A stretch of DNA of 64,000 bases from an uncultured Cytophagales bacterium (GTDB lineage Bacteria; Bacteroidota; Bacteroidia; Cytophagales; Thermoflexibacteraceae), in NCBI GenBank assembly GCA_938039675.1, contig CALHUI010000014.1:206891-270890 (forward strand), in the 5' to 3' direction. The translations under genes were made by a program, and so were the position numbers. The notes beneath the pieces are model-generated. The model did no database searches and had not been told where the DNA came from. It was given only the letters and a program-made list of their open reading frames with translations. The stretch's first letter is position 1, and every line of letters begins with the position of its first letter. Of the stretch, positions 28,701 to 37,135 are shown piece after piece.

Positions 28701-29750
28701 GTGGGCAATCTGCGATGGTTGTTGCCCAACGGACGCGACCTGCTACAAGTCGGCACATTATTTTATGAGCCCGTTACACAACAACTGCACGCAGACTCCG
28801 TCAGTTTTCGCCCCGCTATGTCTGTGGAAGAGTTTTACCGACGCTATCCGTTTCAGCGGAGTTACAATACCTATCAGGCGCATCGGGCAATTGTCTATGC
28901 GCCGCAATGGCAAAAACTGCTTGCCGGTCAAGGTTTTGCTGCTACATCTGCCGTGTTAAACGGCGTAAGCAGCCATGTGTTTCTGGACAAAAACATGCAG
29001 CATTTGAAAGAAGACCGCCTCTTTCCGTTAGAAAAATTCAAACAAATGGCACTGCCTGTGCGCATAGATACAATAAAGTTGCTCAACGGCAACCTGTATT
29101 ACCGAGAGAAAACGCGCCGCCACGAAATCGCCTCGTTCAGTTTGCAAAACATCAGCGGCTACCTCTATGGGCTGAACAACCGCCCTGCCCCCGCCGAAAG
29201 CGTCTATTTGCGCCTGAATGCAGCCCCAGAAGGCCGAGGCGAAATGGATTTGGACATCTATTTTGCCGCAGGTAACGACCGAGGAATGCATCGCATTGAG
29301 GCAACCTTTGACACCATTCCTTTATCTGTATTCAACGGCATGGCAGAACCGCTGGTAGGCATTCGGATTAATCGCGGGCAAATCAATAACGGCAGCATGA
29401 TGGTAACGGCAGACCGCGACCAAGCCTCCGGCAAAATGTGGCTTTACTACAAAAACCTGAAATTCAGAGTATTAAGCCGAAAAACTACCGGTCAGGACAA
29501 GATTATTACCAAAAATAGCCCGCTGCTGACCATGCTTGCCAACACACTGATTCGCAACAAAAACCGACGGATTAAACTCTACAAAGGCAAAAGCGGCTAC
29601 ATAGCCCAAGCACGCGAGCCCGAAAAATCGCTGTTTTCTTATTGGGGACGCATTGTGGTCAATGGGGTACTCAGCAGCATCGGCATCAGCCAGCGCACAC
29701 AGGCCAAATGGCGGCAACAAATGCGCGAACGCGCCGAAAAACAAGACTAA
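25776..29750 (+). CDS. Very large AsmA-like membrane-anchored protein
   Basis: About 1324 residues from the ATG chosen (a TTG ten codons upstream and an ATG seven codons downstream are alternatives). A basic N-terminus precedes one transmembrane helix (about 19-38, MIAALVVFSLAFLVAKW). The rest is a long beta-rich region with repeating patterns such as LQLSGLAIFPH, HLKGCRLHMRRLSL and TDAHLQL, ending with a segment around NRGQINNGSMMVTADRDQ and KLYKGKSGYIAQ that recalls AsmA/DUF748 C-termini. AsmA-like proteins form periplasmic bridges involved in lipid transport or envelope assembly; that role here is inference. No catalytic motif is visible. Promoter not recognised. Confidence 0.7.
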   Translation: MIRYSGFMYLFRKRKRFRMIAALVVFSLAFLVAKWIQSYTDRLLGQAIVALIVQETRGNYGVSYEDLQFEVLKNRLQLSGLAIFPHKQDSSTTINRYGLRVKSVSLETESLWQIYFTKELKIIGLTLIKPEIKVENFADREQKGFTFSRQTGNLYLLIRNYLDKFQIRHFALYQASLAFVHHGANRTSDYQLRHVNFVLQNLVIDSASAHNKKKIFYADGFDLSIDGQEIMLPDSLHAFTFDKLEISTQKAAITFRNFRLLPRNGLSDSENAYRMSVPELSFQGVDFAIAYNDNKLLIKNLNIQQPDIAIARATRKSKKSAGKSWQADRTFLKIMAAIFDSVAIEKCRLAKGAFVLNEGKQPKLLLPQVDFALDSFAFAVPDTSETAGFPALRNAELTLHNQRFFFGDSLYMVQMRYFKLTSHPAEVHASGIAFKQWYGDRFYKQFSTDSLAARLYRWEQLATEEVPDFQYVHLIRPAVRRQITLAGRQEPKPKSNKLRKIKSILIDDFRITEGDVLLTGTGQSLHLKGCRLHMRRLSLSDSPSLWAEQLPQATADLFVRETIWQNEHQNLQSADMHIRTHKGLLQADGKGVVIAPRTAETAPIAGSIRQFLLKNLLIKDLTSKELQPVFDTLRLTDAHLQLLIGRGQSAYQSFARNLRGTIVTAQSSLTLKGQAGDMAELWGINGTLFFQPDSLPVIRQEATALQGTWAGYRFAAHLPLIDTEDGSILLHRFTLNTTRSDSALVALQKLSVCGWDAAAWSNKHLKINTLEVQQLNGYFIGRALQTAPSFFDSLRIDTLTVTSDSFGLDLPASRLQVQQLHGQLAGLCISPSAVAIHQINAFRAGLATIRLQPVELHFSEAHLADTAAQLLTFSDLQLIHKDFDGTFQQASLALPNKEWLPNSLPVVGNLVLADGAIRLHPDSVRQSLPPIAHPRIGSVDIRRTRLSGEQLSADIHLLRLEQPFTDNQQPFFRVHVGNLRWLLPNGRDLLQVGTLFYEPVTQQLHADSVSFRPAMSVEEFYRRYPFQRSYNTYQAHRAIVYAPQWQKLLAGQGFAATSAVLNGVSSHVFLDKNMQHLKEDRLFPLEKFKQMALPVRIDTIKLLNGNLYYREKTRRHEIASFSLQNISGYLYGLNNRPAPAESVYLRLNAAPEGRGEMDLDIYFAAGNDRGMHRIEATFDTIPLSVFNGMAEPLVGIRINRGQINNGSMMVTADRDQASGKMWLYYKNLKFRVLSRKTTGQDKIITKNSPLLTMLANTLIRNKNRRIKLYKGKSGYIAQAREPEKSLFSYWGRIVVNGVLSSIGISQRTQAKWRQQMRERAEKQD

Positions 29751-29841
29751 GTAACCGCAATCTGTCGGTTTTTCGGTGAAATATGCGTTATTTGCATCGG
29801 TAATTAATTCAGTAGTAATCTAAACTATTCCTGCAAACACT

Positions 29842-31239
29842 GTGGTGCGACCAAAGGTATTGATGCTCGGCTGGGAATTTGCGCCGGCTATTTCAGGAGG
29901 GCTGGGGCTAGCTACCTATCAGTTGGCAAAAGCTATCAGCAAATATGCAGACCTGACTGTGATAGTGCCTTATTTGCACGAACAGGCAGCAATGCCCGAG
30001 GGCTTTGAAACACTTGCCATTAATCGCATGGCAACAGATCAAGCCATTGCAACAGACTTGCCCGGCAAGGCGACTGCCTACGGTGCTTTTGCAGAAGTTA
30101 TGCTCATTACCACCGAACTCAGCCCCTACCCCGTGCCCGTGAGGCGGACGGTGATGGTGGAAACCGATGACTCCCCCGAACTGCTCGCGCCCCAAGAAAC
30201 GACTCAACTTGCCGAAAATGAGGCGGCAAACAATAAAATGAGCGCTCGACAAATCCGCACCCTGTTTGCTTCGGGCAAAGCCTACGGCGACAATACGATG
30301 GAAAAAGTCATCACCTTCACACAAACCGTGTTGCAATTAGTGGAAGGCAGAACTTTTGACATTATCCATGCACACGACTGGCTGACCATACAAGCCGGCG
30401 TAGCATTGAAACGCAAGTTGGGCATCCCGCTGGTTGCCCATATCCATTCGCTGGAAACCGACCGCTACGGCCCGGCAGCCTGCCACACGGAAAATGCCAT
30501 CTACAAGATTGAATACATTGGTATGACAGAGGCCGATATGGTCATTCCTGTCAGCCACTATACCAAAAACCGCATCGCCGAGTACTACCCGAATATAGAC
30601 GGCAGCAAGGTGCATGTGGTTTACAATGCGATTAATCCCGATGAGGGCTTATTAGGGACTACCATTGCTCCCCCCAAAATATCGCCCGAAGCTCCCAAGC
30701 GCAAAATGGTGCTGTTCGTAGGCAGAGTAACTTATCAGAAAGGGCCTGATTTTCTGCTGGAAACTGCCGAAAAAATCATCGCACAAGACCCCGAAGTAGT
30801 TTTTGTGGTAGTAGGCACGGGCGATTTGTCAAATTGGCTGGCCTCAGAAGTGGTCAATCGGGGTATAGGTGCCAATTTCATTTTGGCGGGCTTTCTAAGC
30901 CCCGACCGAGTGGCGGCGCTGATGCGCACGGCAAGCGTTTACTTCATGCCTTCCGCCTCTGAACCTTTCGGGCTTTCTGCGCTGGAAGCAGGTCTGGCCG
31001 GAGTGCCTACGGTTATTTCCGTACAGTCGGGAGTTGCCGAAGTGCTGGATTTTGTGCTCAAAGCCAACTACTGGGATACCGACCGTTTCGCACATTACAT
31101 CCTTGCCTTACTCAACAATCCAGCACTGGCACAGGTACTTTCCGAGGAAAACCGCCGTACTATCGGTAAAATGAGCTGGGACGATGCGGCCATGCAAGTA
31201 ATGGCACTGTATCGCTATTTGCTCAAGAAAAAAGGCTGA
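29842..31239 (+). CDS. Glycosyltransferase, GT4/GT5 type
   Basis: 465-residue GT-B glycosyltransferase, cytoplasmic. The N-terminal domain opens MLGWEFAPAISGGLGLATYQ, a variant of the glycine loop of starch/glycogen synthase-like enzymes. FDIIHAHDWLT (about 172-182) is the typical inter-domain motif. The C-terminal domain has VLFVGRVTYQKGPD and the nucleotide-sugar E-x7-E motif SEPFGLSALEAGLAGVP. A polar insertion (about 105-145) lengthens the N-terminal domain. It starts with GTG (29842 or 29845); no ATG is available before the conserved motif. Substrate cannot be predicted: alpha-glucan synthesis is possible. Confidence 0.85.
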   Translation: MVRPKVLMLGWEFAPAISGGLGLATYQLAKAISKYADLTVIVPYLHEQAAMPEGFETLAINRMATDQAIATDLPGKATAYGAFAEVMLITTELSPYPVPVRRTVMVETDDSPELLAPQETTQLAENEAANNKMSARQIRTLFASGKAYGDNTMEKVITFTQTVLQLVEGRTFDIIHAHDWLTIQAGVALKRKLGIPLVAHIHSLETDRYGPAACHTENAIYKIEYIGMTEADMVIPVSHYTKNRIAEYYPNIDGSKVHVVYNAINPDEGLLGTTIAPPKISPEAPKRKMVLFVGRVTYQKGPDFLLETAEKIIAQDPEVVFVVVGTGDLSNWLASEVVNRGIGANFILAGFLSPDRVAALMRTASVYFMPSASEPFGLSALEAGLAGVPTVISVQSGVAEVLDFVLKANYWDTDRFAHYILALLNNPALAQVLSEENRRTIGKMSWDDAAMQVMALYRYLLKKKG

Positions 31240-31878
31240 TTAATTTTTCCCAAAAATATACATACTGCGCTTCAATCCGCTATCGGTTTGGTAATGAATG
31301 GTTTGCAGGTGGTTAAAACCTGCATTTTTGCTATAGGCAAGCAGTTCCTCCTCCGAAGGCAAATAAGCATCTATTCTCCCCCATTCGGTATCAACCACAA
31401 TTTTGCGCTCATCTACGGGTTTGCCTATGTAGCGTATCTCGCGCGGAATTTCAATTACCAATATGCCGCCCGGGTTCAGGTGATGAAAAAGTTGATTGAT
31501 AACTGCCTGCTGTTCCTGAGGCGTAAACTCTAAAATACCCGACCACATCCACAACAACGCATCTGGACTTTGCGGATATTGCCTGCATTTAATGTCGGCT
31601 TCAAATATTTCGGCATCGTCGCCGCAGTCTTCCCGCAGCACGCGACACAGCTCGGGGCAACGTTCCTGCGCAACAATCCGCCCCTTAAAACCATTGGCTC
31701 TCAAGGCTTTCACTATCCTTCCGTAGCCTGCACCGATTTCAATCAGCAGGTCTGTATTTTGTATGTACGGCATTAACAGCGGTATTTCAGGTCCTTGTGA
31801 AAGCCCTTGCAAAGCGGCCATTTCACGTAACTTGTTTGCGCCTATCCGCCGATAAAAATCTATATTTGCATCATTCAT
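31240..31878 (-). CDS. Class I SAM-dependent methyltransferase
   Basis: 212 residues with a Rossmann methyltransferase fold. Motif I is DLLIEIGAGYGRIVKAL (about 43-59); an acidic residue follows at the end of strand 2 (RIVAQERCPE), then ADIKCRQYP and a motif-IV-like DALLWMWSGILEF, and a late HHLNPGGILVIEIPRE. The acceptor substrate is unknown. The gene ends immediately next to the glycosyltransferase stop (tail to tail, no gap). No partner gene is adjacent on its strand. Confidence 0.8.
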   Translation of the reverse strand: MNDANIDFYRRIGANKLREMAALQGLSQGPEIPLLMPYIQNTDLLIEIGAGYGRIVKALRANGFKGRIVAQERCPELCRVLREDCGDDAEIFEADIKCRQYPQSPDALLWMWSGILEFTPQEQQAVINQLFHHLNPGGILVIEIPREIRYIGKPVDERKIVVDTEWGRIDAYLPSEEELLAYSKNAGFNHLQTIHYQTDSGLKRSMYIFGKN

Positions 31879-31995
31879 ATGGTTGCTAATTTAACTGTTT
31901 CTGTTGATTTGGCAGCATAGCTGCAACAAATTACCATATCTGCCGGCAAATACCTCATTACATTTAGACGATTAATTTTTCACATCCCAATTGCA

Positions 31996-33339
31996 ATGAA
32001 GCATTTATTTTCCGCACTGTTTACCTACTTGCTACTGAACGCTGTTGCCTTTGCACAGAATGTTACTTTGCTAAAGTCAGGCCCTATGGTGGGCTACTCG
32101 GCCATGAACGAAACGGCTTTGTGGGTACAAACTACCGCACCTGCTACCGTTTATTTTGAGTACTGGGACAAAGCTGCCCCTCAGAAACGCTACCGCACCG
32201 AAAGCTACAACACCAAAAAATCGGAAGCCTATACGGCCAAACTCATTGCCGATGAGTTGCAACCGGGCAAAAAATACGCCTACGAACTGTTCATCAACGG
32301 CAAAAAAGTACCACGCGACTATCCGCTGGAGTTTCAGAGTCAGGTTTTGTGGCAATACCGCACTGACCCTCCTGCTTTCAAGTTTGCGCTGGGCAGTTGC
32401 AATCATATCAATGACTCCATCAACGACCGCCCGGGCAGAGCCTATGGCAATCATTATGGTATATTCACTAAAATTTATGAACAAAAGCCCGACTTTATGA
32501 TGTGGGGTGGCGATAACGTGTACCTGCGCGAACCCGATTTTGATTCAAGAACAGGTATATTGTACCGCAATACGCACACGCGTTCCAACAAAGAAATGCA
32601 ACCGCTGTTAGGTTCGGTACACCACTATGCCATTTGGGATGACCACGAATTTGGCCCGAATGATTCTGATGGCAGTTATGCGCTGAAACACTATACCGAA
32701 GAGGCATTCAAACTGTTTTGGGCAAACCCTAACTATGGCCCCGGCACGGGCGGCAAAGGTATCAGCGGCTCATTCCGTTGGTCTGATGCAGAGTTTTTCC
32801 TTTTAGACAACCGCTATTTCCGCACTGCAAACAACAATTACATTATGCCGCGCCAAATGCTGGGCAATGAACAAATCAACTGGCTGATTAATGCGCTAAT
32901 TGCTAGCAATGCTACCTTTAAATTTGTAGTTATCGGGTGTCAGGTGCTGAATCCGGCACAAGTGTTTGAAAATTACGCCACCTATCCCGAAGAGCGCGCC
33001 CGCTTGCTGCAAGCCATTCGCGATGCCCATATCAATGGCGTATTCTTCATCAGCGGCGACCGGCACCACACCGAGCTGACCATGCTCAAAGAAAACGACC
33101 GCATGGCCGCACTCTATGACCTGACCGTTTCGCCGCTGACCGCCGGCCCTTCAACTAATGTGGCCGACATTAACCCGTTGCGTGTGCCCGGTACGATGGT
33201 GAATGACCGCAATTTTGCCACCATAGAAATTACGGGGCCACGCACCGACCGCAAAATGACTATCCGTGTGTTTGACTACAACGGTAAAGAGCAGTGGACA
33301 AAAGACATCACAGCAAAAGAAATCAGCTATACCCGATGA
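31996..33339 (+). CDS. Secreted PhoD-like alkaline phosphatase family protein
   Basis: 447 residues with a signal peptide (cleavage near AFAQ, residue 21). An N-terminal fibronectin-like domain (about 22-115) precedes a calcineurin-like metallophosphatase domain with the PhoD-type metal ligands: FKFALGSCNHIND, DFMMWGGDNVYLRE, AIWDDHEFGPND and FFISGDRHHTEL. These motifs are intact. PhoD enzymes hydrolyse phosphomono- or diesters in the periplasm or at the surface; the substrate here is unknown. Its stop overlaps the yicC start (ATGA). Confidence 0.88.
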   Translation: MKHLFSALFTYLLLNAVAFAQNVTLLKSGPMVGYSAMNETALWVQTTAPATVYFEYWDKAAPQKRYRTESYNTKKSEAYTAKLIADELQPGKKYAYELFINGKKVPRDYPLEFQSQVLWQYRTDPPAFKFALGSCNHINDSINDRPGRAYGNHYGIFTKIYEQKPDFMMWGGDNVYLREPDFDSRTGILYRNTHTRSNKEMQPLLGSVHHYAIWDDHEFGPNDSDGSYALKHYTEEAFKLFWANPNYGPGTGGKGISGSFRWSDAEFFLLDNRYFRTANNNYIMPRQMLGNEQINWLINALIASNATFKFVVIGCQVLNPAQVFENYATYPEERARLLQAIRDAHINGVFFISGDRHHTELTMLKENDRMAALYDLTVSPLTAGPSTNVADINPLRVPGTMVNDRNFATIEITGPRTDRKMTIRVFDYNGKEQWTKDITAKEISYTR

Positions 33340-34214
33340 TTAAATCCATGACCGGCTACGGTGCCATACAAACCGACAACGACCAACACAGCCTGACAGT
33401 AGAAGTTAAATCGCTGAATTCCAAAAGTTTAGACCTTTTTACAAAAATCGGCCACATTTTTTCCGATAAAGAAATTGAGATTCGCAACTACATCGCTCAA
33501 CAGTTGGAGCGCGGGAAAATCAGTGTGGTGGTTAATTACATACGCAAAACCGAGGCTGAAGGGCGTGTCAAAATCAACCGTTTGCTGGTAGCACAATACT
33601 ATCACGACCTGAAAGAAACGGCCAAGCTGCTGGAAGCAGACAGTTCCGATTTACTGCGGTTGGCGCTCGCCATGCCCGATGCCTACGAACAGGCCAACCC
33701 CGCACCTGCTTCCGAAAGCGAATGGCAAGCGGTTTGGGAAGGTATCAGCCAAGCAACCGCCCTGTGCGATGCCTTCCGCACAAAGGAAGGAAAGGTGCTA
33801 GAAGAGATGCTGAAAGGCAGTATAGCGGCCATTCGCAGCCAGTTGGCAGCCATTGATGCGAAAGACCCGAAGCGAATGGCACACATCCGCGAAAAAATCA
33901 GGCAACAGGTCAGCGAACTGATTGAGAAAAAGGCGTTTGATGAAAACCGCTTTGAGCAGGAATTGCTTTTTTATGCCGAAAAATTGGACATCGCCGAGGA
34001 AAAAGTGCGCTTAAAAAGCCATCTGGATTATTTCTTGGAGGTGATGGAGGAGCCCATTTCCAACGGCAAAAAACTCAATTTTATCGCACAAGAAATGGGA
34101 CGGGAAATCAACACTATTGGTTCTAAGGCAAACGACGCAGCTTTACAACGGTTAGTGGTTGCGATGAAAGAAGAACTCGAGAAAATTAAAGAGCAACTCA
34201 ACAATGTGCTTTAA
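33336..34214 (+). CDS. yicC: YicC-family endoribonuclease
   Basis: 292 residues. Begins MIKSMTGYGAIQTD, the family signature, which fixes the start even though the frame extends upstream. The C-terminal DUF1732 half has the conserved RFEQELLFYAEKLDIAEEKVRLKSHLDYF region and ends near GREINTIGSKAND. YicC proteins are metal-dependent RNA endonucleases involved in RNA turnover and stress survival. It overlaps the phosphatase gene by 4 nt at its start and the next gene by 11 nt at its end, so all three are probably cotranslated. Confidence 0.94.
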   Translation: MIKSMTGYGAIQTDNDQHSLTVEVKSLNSKSLDLFTKIGHIFSDKEIEIRNYIAQQLERGKISVVVNYIRKTEAEGRVKINRLLVAQYYHDLKETAKLLEADSSDLLRLALAMPDAYEQANPAPASESEWQAVWEGISQATALCDAFRTKEGKVLEEMLKGSIAAIRSQLAAIDAKDPKRMAHIREKIRQQVSELIEKKAFDENRFEQELLFYAEKLDIAEEKVRLKSHLDYFLEVMEEPISNGKKLNFIAQEMGREINTIGSKANDAALQRLVVAMKEELEKIKEQLNNVL

Positions 34215-34995
34215 GCCGTTTGCTGCCTTTGCGGCAGTTGTTTTACTGCCCATCGTAGTGATACAGGCACAGCCCAATCTGCCTTTGGTACGCAGTTGGG
34301 CTGAAATGCCCATATTTTTTGCCACCGCCAACGCCGAACATTACCAAAAAAGCGGTAGTTTTTTATACGCACAGATGCAACAGGCTCTTAACCAAAAGGG
34401 GTTTTCGGCGGTGTTGGGTTATGAACAACGTCTGACACGCCACTGGTTTGCCGGCATCAGTGTCATTCCTTCGTTGCCGGGCAACGACTTGAACCAATTT
34501 TCATACAGCCTGAACGGCAGCCACACGGGTCAAATCGGTAAATGGCAGTTGCTGAAACAGGCCTCTTATACTTTGCAAAGCGACCTTGTCCGCCTGATAG
34601 GTGCTCCCTCCCGAAGGGATTACTACCATGTTTTCGGGCTGACGGCAGGTATTGCACGCAATTTTTCGATAGGTACGCAATCCATCCTTCGCCCTGTTCT
34701 CAGCTATCAGGCCAACATTTTCCTACGCAGCGACATCTATCTGCGTACTATTGACCGAACGCGGGCACAAGCCGAATTGGCGTGGTTTCCGAAAGAAAAT
34801 TACAGCATAGGAGTATTTTTTGCACAAAGCACGGAGTATTTCATTGCGCTCGGGCGCTTTGATGCCAACGGCAACGTGATAGAACCCGAACGGCGGCTCA
34901 ACCTGAATACAGCCCTTATAGGTTTGCGGCTGCATTTGCTGCTCAACCTGCAACAAGTGGAAAACCGCAAACAGATGCGTATGCTACTCTATTGA
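34204..34995 (+). CDS. Secreted, probable outer-membrane beta-barrel protein
   Basis: 263 residues; signal peptide with hydrophobic AFAAVVLLPIVVIQA and cleavage near residue 23. The mature part alternates hydrophobic and polar residues in strands, with many aromatic girdle residues (FAQSTEYFIALGRF, LNTALIGLRLHLLL), consistent with an 8- to 12-strand barrel. No named family is recognised. The start lies inside the last 11 nt of yicC and the end overlaps the dinB end by 12 bp on the opposite strand. Confidence 0.65.
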   Translation: MCFKPFAAFAAVVLLPIVVIQAQPNLPLVRSWAEMPIFFATANAEHYQKSGSFLYAQMQQALNQKGFSAVLGYEQRLTRHWFAGISVIPSLPGNDLNQFSYSLNGSHTGQIGKWQLLKQASYTLQSDLVRLIGAPSRRDYYHVFGLTAGIARNFSIGTQSILRPVLSYQANIFLRSDIYLRTIDRTRAQAELAWFPKENYSIGVFFAQSTEYFIALGRFDANGNVIEPERRLNLNTALIGLRLHLLLNLQQVENRKQMRMLLY

Positions 34996-36194
34996 TGAAT
35001 CTTCATCCGAAACCTGAAAGAAGTTGGGCATGCTGCTTTCGGGAGTTTGGCGCATCCAGCCCGAAGCACGATTAACCGCCGCCTGCCCGTGCTTCTCTTT
35101 GATGCGGTCAAGCGCCGCATACAGTTTGCTGTTCTTGATATTGTCCTCAAACCAATTGGTTTGCAGGTTGCTTTCCATCAAGTTGCTAAACCGCAAGCCA
35201 ATCAGCCGAAGGGGTTTACCGTTGTACAACTGCCGGAACAGTTGTGTGGCAACCGTCATCAGGCGAAAATCATCGGTTGTGTAGGGAATAGTTAACTGCT
35301 TGGTGTGCATATCAAAGCCCATGTAACGAATTTTGACCGCTACACAGCCTGTCATCAGTTTTGCCCACCGCAGTTCGAAGGCCAGTTTTTCTGCCATGCC
35401 CTTCAACATCGTATCTATCAGCCGCAGGTCAGTATGGTCTTTCTCAAAAGTGTGTTCTTTGGAAATGGATTTGTGCTCGTCGTAGGCGGCCACTTGGCTG
35501 TGGCAAATGCCGTTGGCACGCTCCCAAACAGATTGCCCATGTTTACCCAAGAATTGCTGCGAGTGTTCGGGGGCTGCCTGCTGGATGTCGTGCAGGTAGT
35601 AATACCCCATCTTGCGCAGTTGCTCGCCTATTTTTCCACCCAAAAAAGGCAGTTTGTCTATCGGCAGCCGAGCAAGGAAACTCTTTTCATCGCCCGCAGG
35701 AATAAATTTTTCGCCGTTAGGTTTTGCCTGTCCGGTGGCAACTTTTGCCACAGTTTTGCTTTTTGCCATGCCGCAGGAAATTGGCAGACCCATTCGCGGA
35801 TAATGCGCTGCGTCCATTCCACGGGGTGGAAAAATCGCTCCATGCCGCTCAAATCGAGGTAAAACTCGTCAATGGAAGCCTGTTCAAAAGCGGGGGCTTC
35901 GGCAGCAATAATATCTCGCACCATGCGCGAGTAATGGCTGTAATCGCTCATACTGCCGCAGACAAAGATACCTTGCGGGCAAAGGCGGTAAGCCTGCACT
36001 CCGGGCATTGCCGAGTGTACGCCGTATTGCTGGGCTTCGTAGCTGCACGAAGAAACTACACCGCGCTCCTCCTTGCTGCCAATGATAACGGGCTTCCCTA
36101 TAAGTGCAGGATTTTTCAGCCGCTCAACCGACACGAAAAAGGATTCCAAATCAAAATGGGCAATGCAGCGGGAGGTATGATGCGTGTCTGTCAT
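34984..36194 (-). pseudogene. dinB: dinB, DNA polymerase IV, broken by one frameshift
   Basis: Y-family translesion polymerase reading in two frames. The first segment (36194 to about 35795) carries HFDLESFFVSVE (catalytic Asp), SSCSYEAQQYGVHSAMP and QASIDEFYLDLSG (catalytic Asp-Glu), then loses homology after TQRIIREW. The second resumes as GLPISCGMAKSKTVAKVATG and runs through the thumb and little-finger regions to SSIE. Restoring one base near 35793-35795 (a gaa-tgg junction that probably read gaaatgg) gives a continuous protein of about 403 residues, normal for the family. All motifs are otherwise intact, so this is a very recent lesion, a phase-variable site or an assembly error. The ATG overlaps the stop of the PIG-L gene (ATGA). 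Confidence 0.85.
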
Positions 36195-37057
36195 TTTTTC
36201 CAGATGAGTGCATAGTATTCTTTGCCAAACAGTCGGAAGTACCATCGCGGACTGATGCGGTCGTGAAAAGGAAAAACATCATCAAAGATGTGTTTCTGGG
36301 TGCGGTGTGCCCGAATAGCCTGTAATTTCTGCTCGCCCTGTTGGCTGACATGGATGCCAAAATCGGGGGGCGGAAGTCTTTTGGCAGGGTCTTGCGGATA
36401 ATTTCGTTTGAAAGTTTGCGAAATAGTCATCGCAAGTTCAATCATGCCGTCGGTCAGCGTAGGGCAGTACAGTTGCTGTACGGGAAAGTTTGCAGAGTCG
36501 GCTTGCTGTCGGCACAACTCCAGCACCCATTGGCCTGTATGCAGGTGGTCGGGGTGGCCATACAGCCCCACTTTGTCATCAAAAGAAATAATGACCTCCG
36601 GCCGATAGCGTTTAATTGCAGCCAGCAGGGCAGCTTTTACCGTATCGGGCGAAGTGTTTTTCAAACCGCTATCGGGGAATCCCAGCATTTCGAGCTGCCG
36701 AAAGCCAAGAATTCCCCCTGCCTGTTGCAGTTCTTTGGTGCGGGTTTCTGCCAATTTTTCTTTGGGAACAAGTCCGCCCGTTTTGCCTGCCTCACCGGCG
36801 GTGAGGTAAACGCCTACTATCTGCAAATTGCGTTGTTGCTTCATTTGGGCAAGCGTTCCGGCAATGGCTATTTCATCATCGGGATGCGCAAATATAATCA
36901 TAACCGTGCGTGTCGCATCGGGTAAGGGAAATGCCTGATAAATGGGTACGGGCTGCCGATGCTTTTGCAACTGATAGCGAAAATACAGCACAAAAAAACT
37001 CAGCAATGCCGCCACCGACAGCAGGAGTATAACAATGACTTTCAGAAACATCCGCAT
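36191..37057 (-). CDS. Membrane-anchored PIG-L/LmbE family deacetylase
   Basis: About 288 residues. One N-terminal transmembrane helix (about 5-25) followed by a LmbE-like zinc deacetylase domain: MIIFAHPDDEIAIAG carries the AHPDDE metal motif and GHPDHLHTG the second histidine cluster. Family members remove acetyl groups from N-acetylglucosaminyl lipids, thiol precursors or chitooligosaccharides; the substrate here cannot be told. The ATG at 37057 (or 37051) is preferred because a longer version would start at a TTG inside the hairpin downstream of pdhB. Its stop overlaps the dinB start. Confidence 0.85.
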   Translation of the reverse strand: MRMFLKVIVILLLSVAALLSFFVLYFRYQLQKHRQPVPIYQAFPLPDATRTVMIIFAHPDDEIAIAGTLAQMKQQRNLQIVGVYLTAGEAGKTGGLVPKEKLAETRTKELQQAGGILGFRQLEMLGFPDSGLKNTSPDTVKAALLAAIKRYRPEVIISFDDKVGLYGHPDHLHTGQWVLELCRQQADSANFPVQQLYCPTLTDGMIELAMTISQTFKRNYPQDPAKRLPPPDFGIHVSQQGEQKLQAIRAHRTQKHIFDDVFPFHDRISPRWYFRLFGKEYYALIWKK

Positions 37058-37071
37058 ATGGCCATAAAAAG

Positions 37072-37109
37072 AAAACTCTGCCAAAATTCGGGACTTTGAC
37101 AGAGTTTTT
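37072..37109 (-). terminator. Terminator downstream of pdhB
   Basis: Arms around aaaactctgcca (37072-37083) and its complement ending agagttttt (to 37109) pair with one mismatch. On the minus strand the stem is followed by a T-rich tail, so it terminates pdhB transcripts before the PIG-L gene. A T-run is also present on the plus strand. Confidence 0.7.
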
Positions 37110-37135
37110 ATGAGCAGGCTACATGCTTTTATGCC

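Noticed and set aside
29753..29773. aaccg/cggtt hairpin plus TTTTT after the AsmA-like gene
   Set aside because: Five-base stem; possible weak terminator but not distinguishable from chance.
34984..36245. Two adjacent polymerase-related genes
   Set aside because: A single Pol IV gene with one frameshift explains both halves.
37058..37084. Longer PIG-L protein starting at TTG 37084
   Set aside because: It would begin inside the pdhB terminator hairpin; ATG at 37057 or 37051 precedes the membrane helix.
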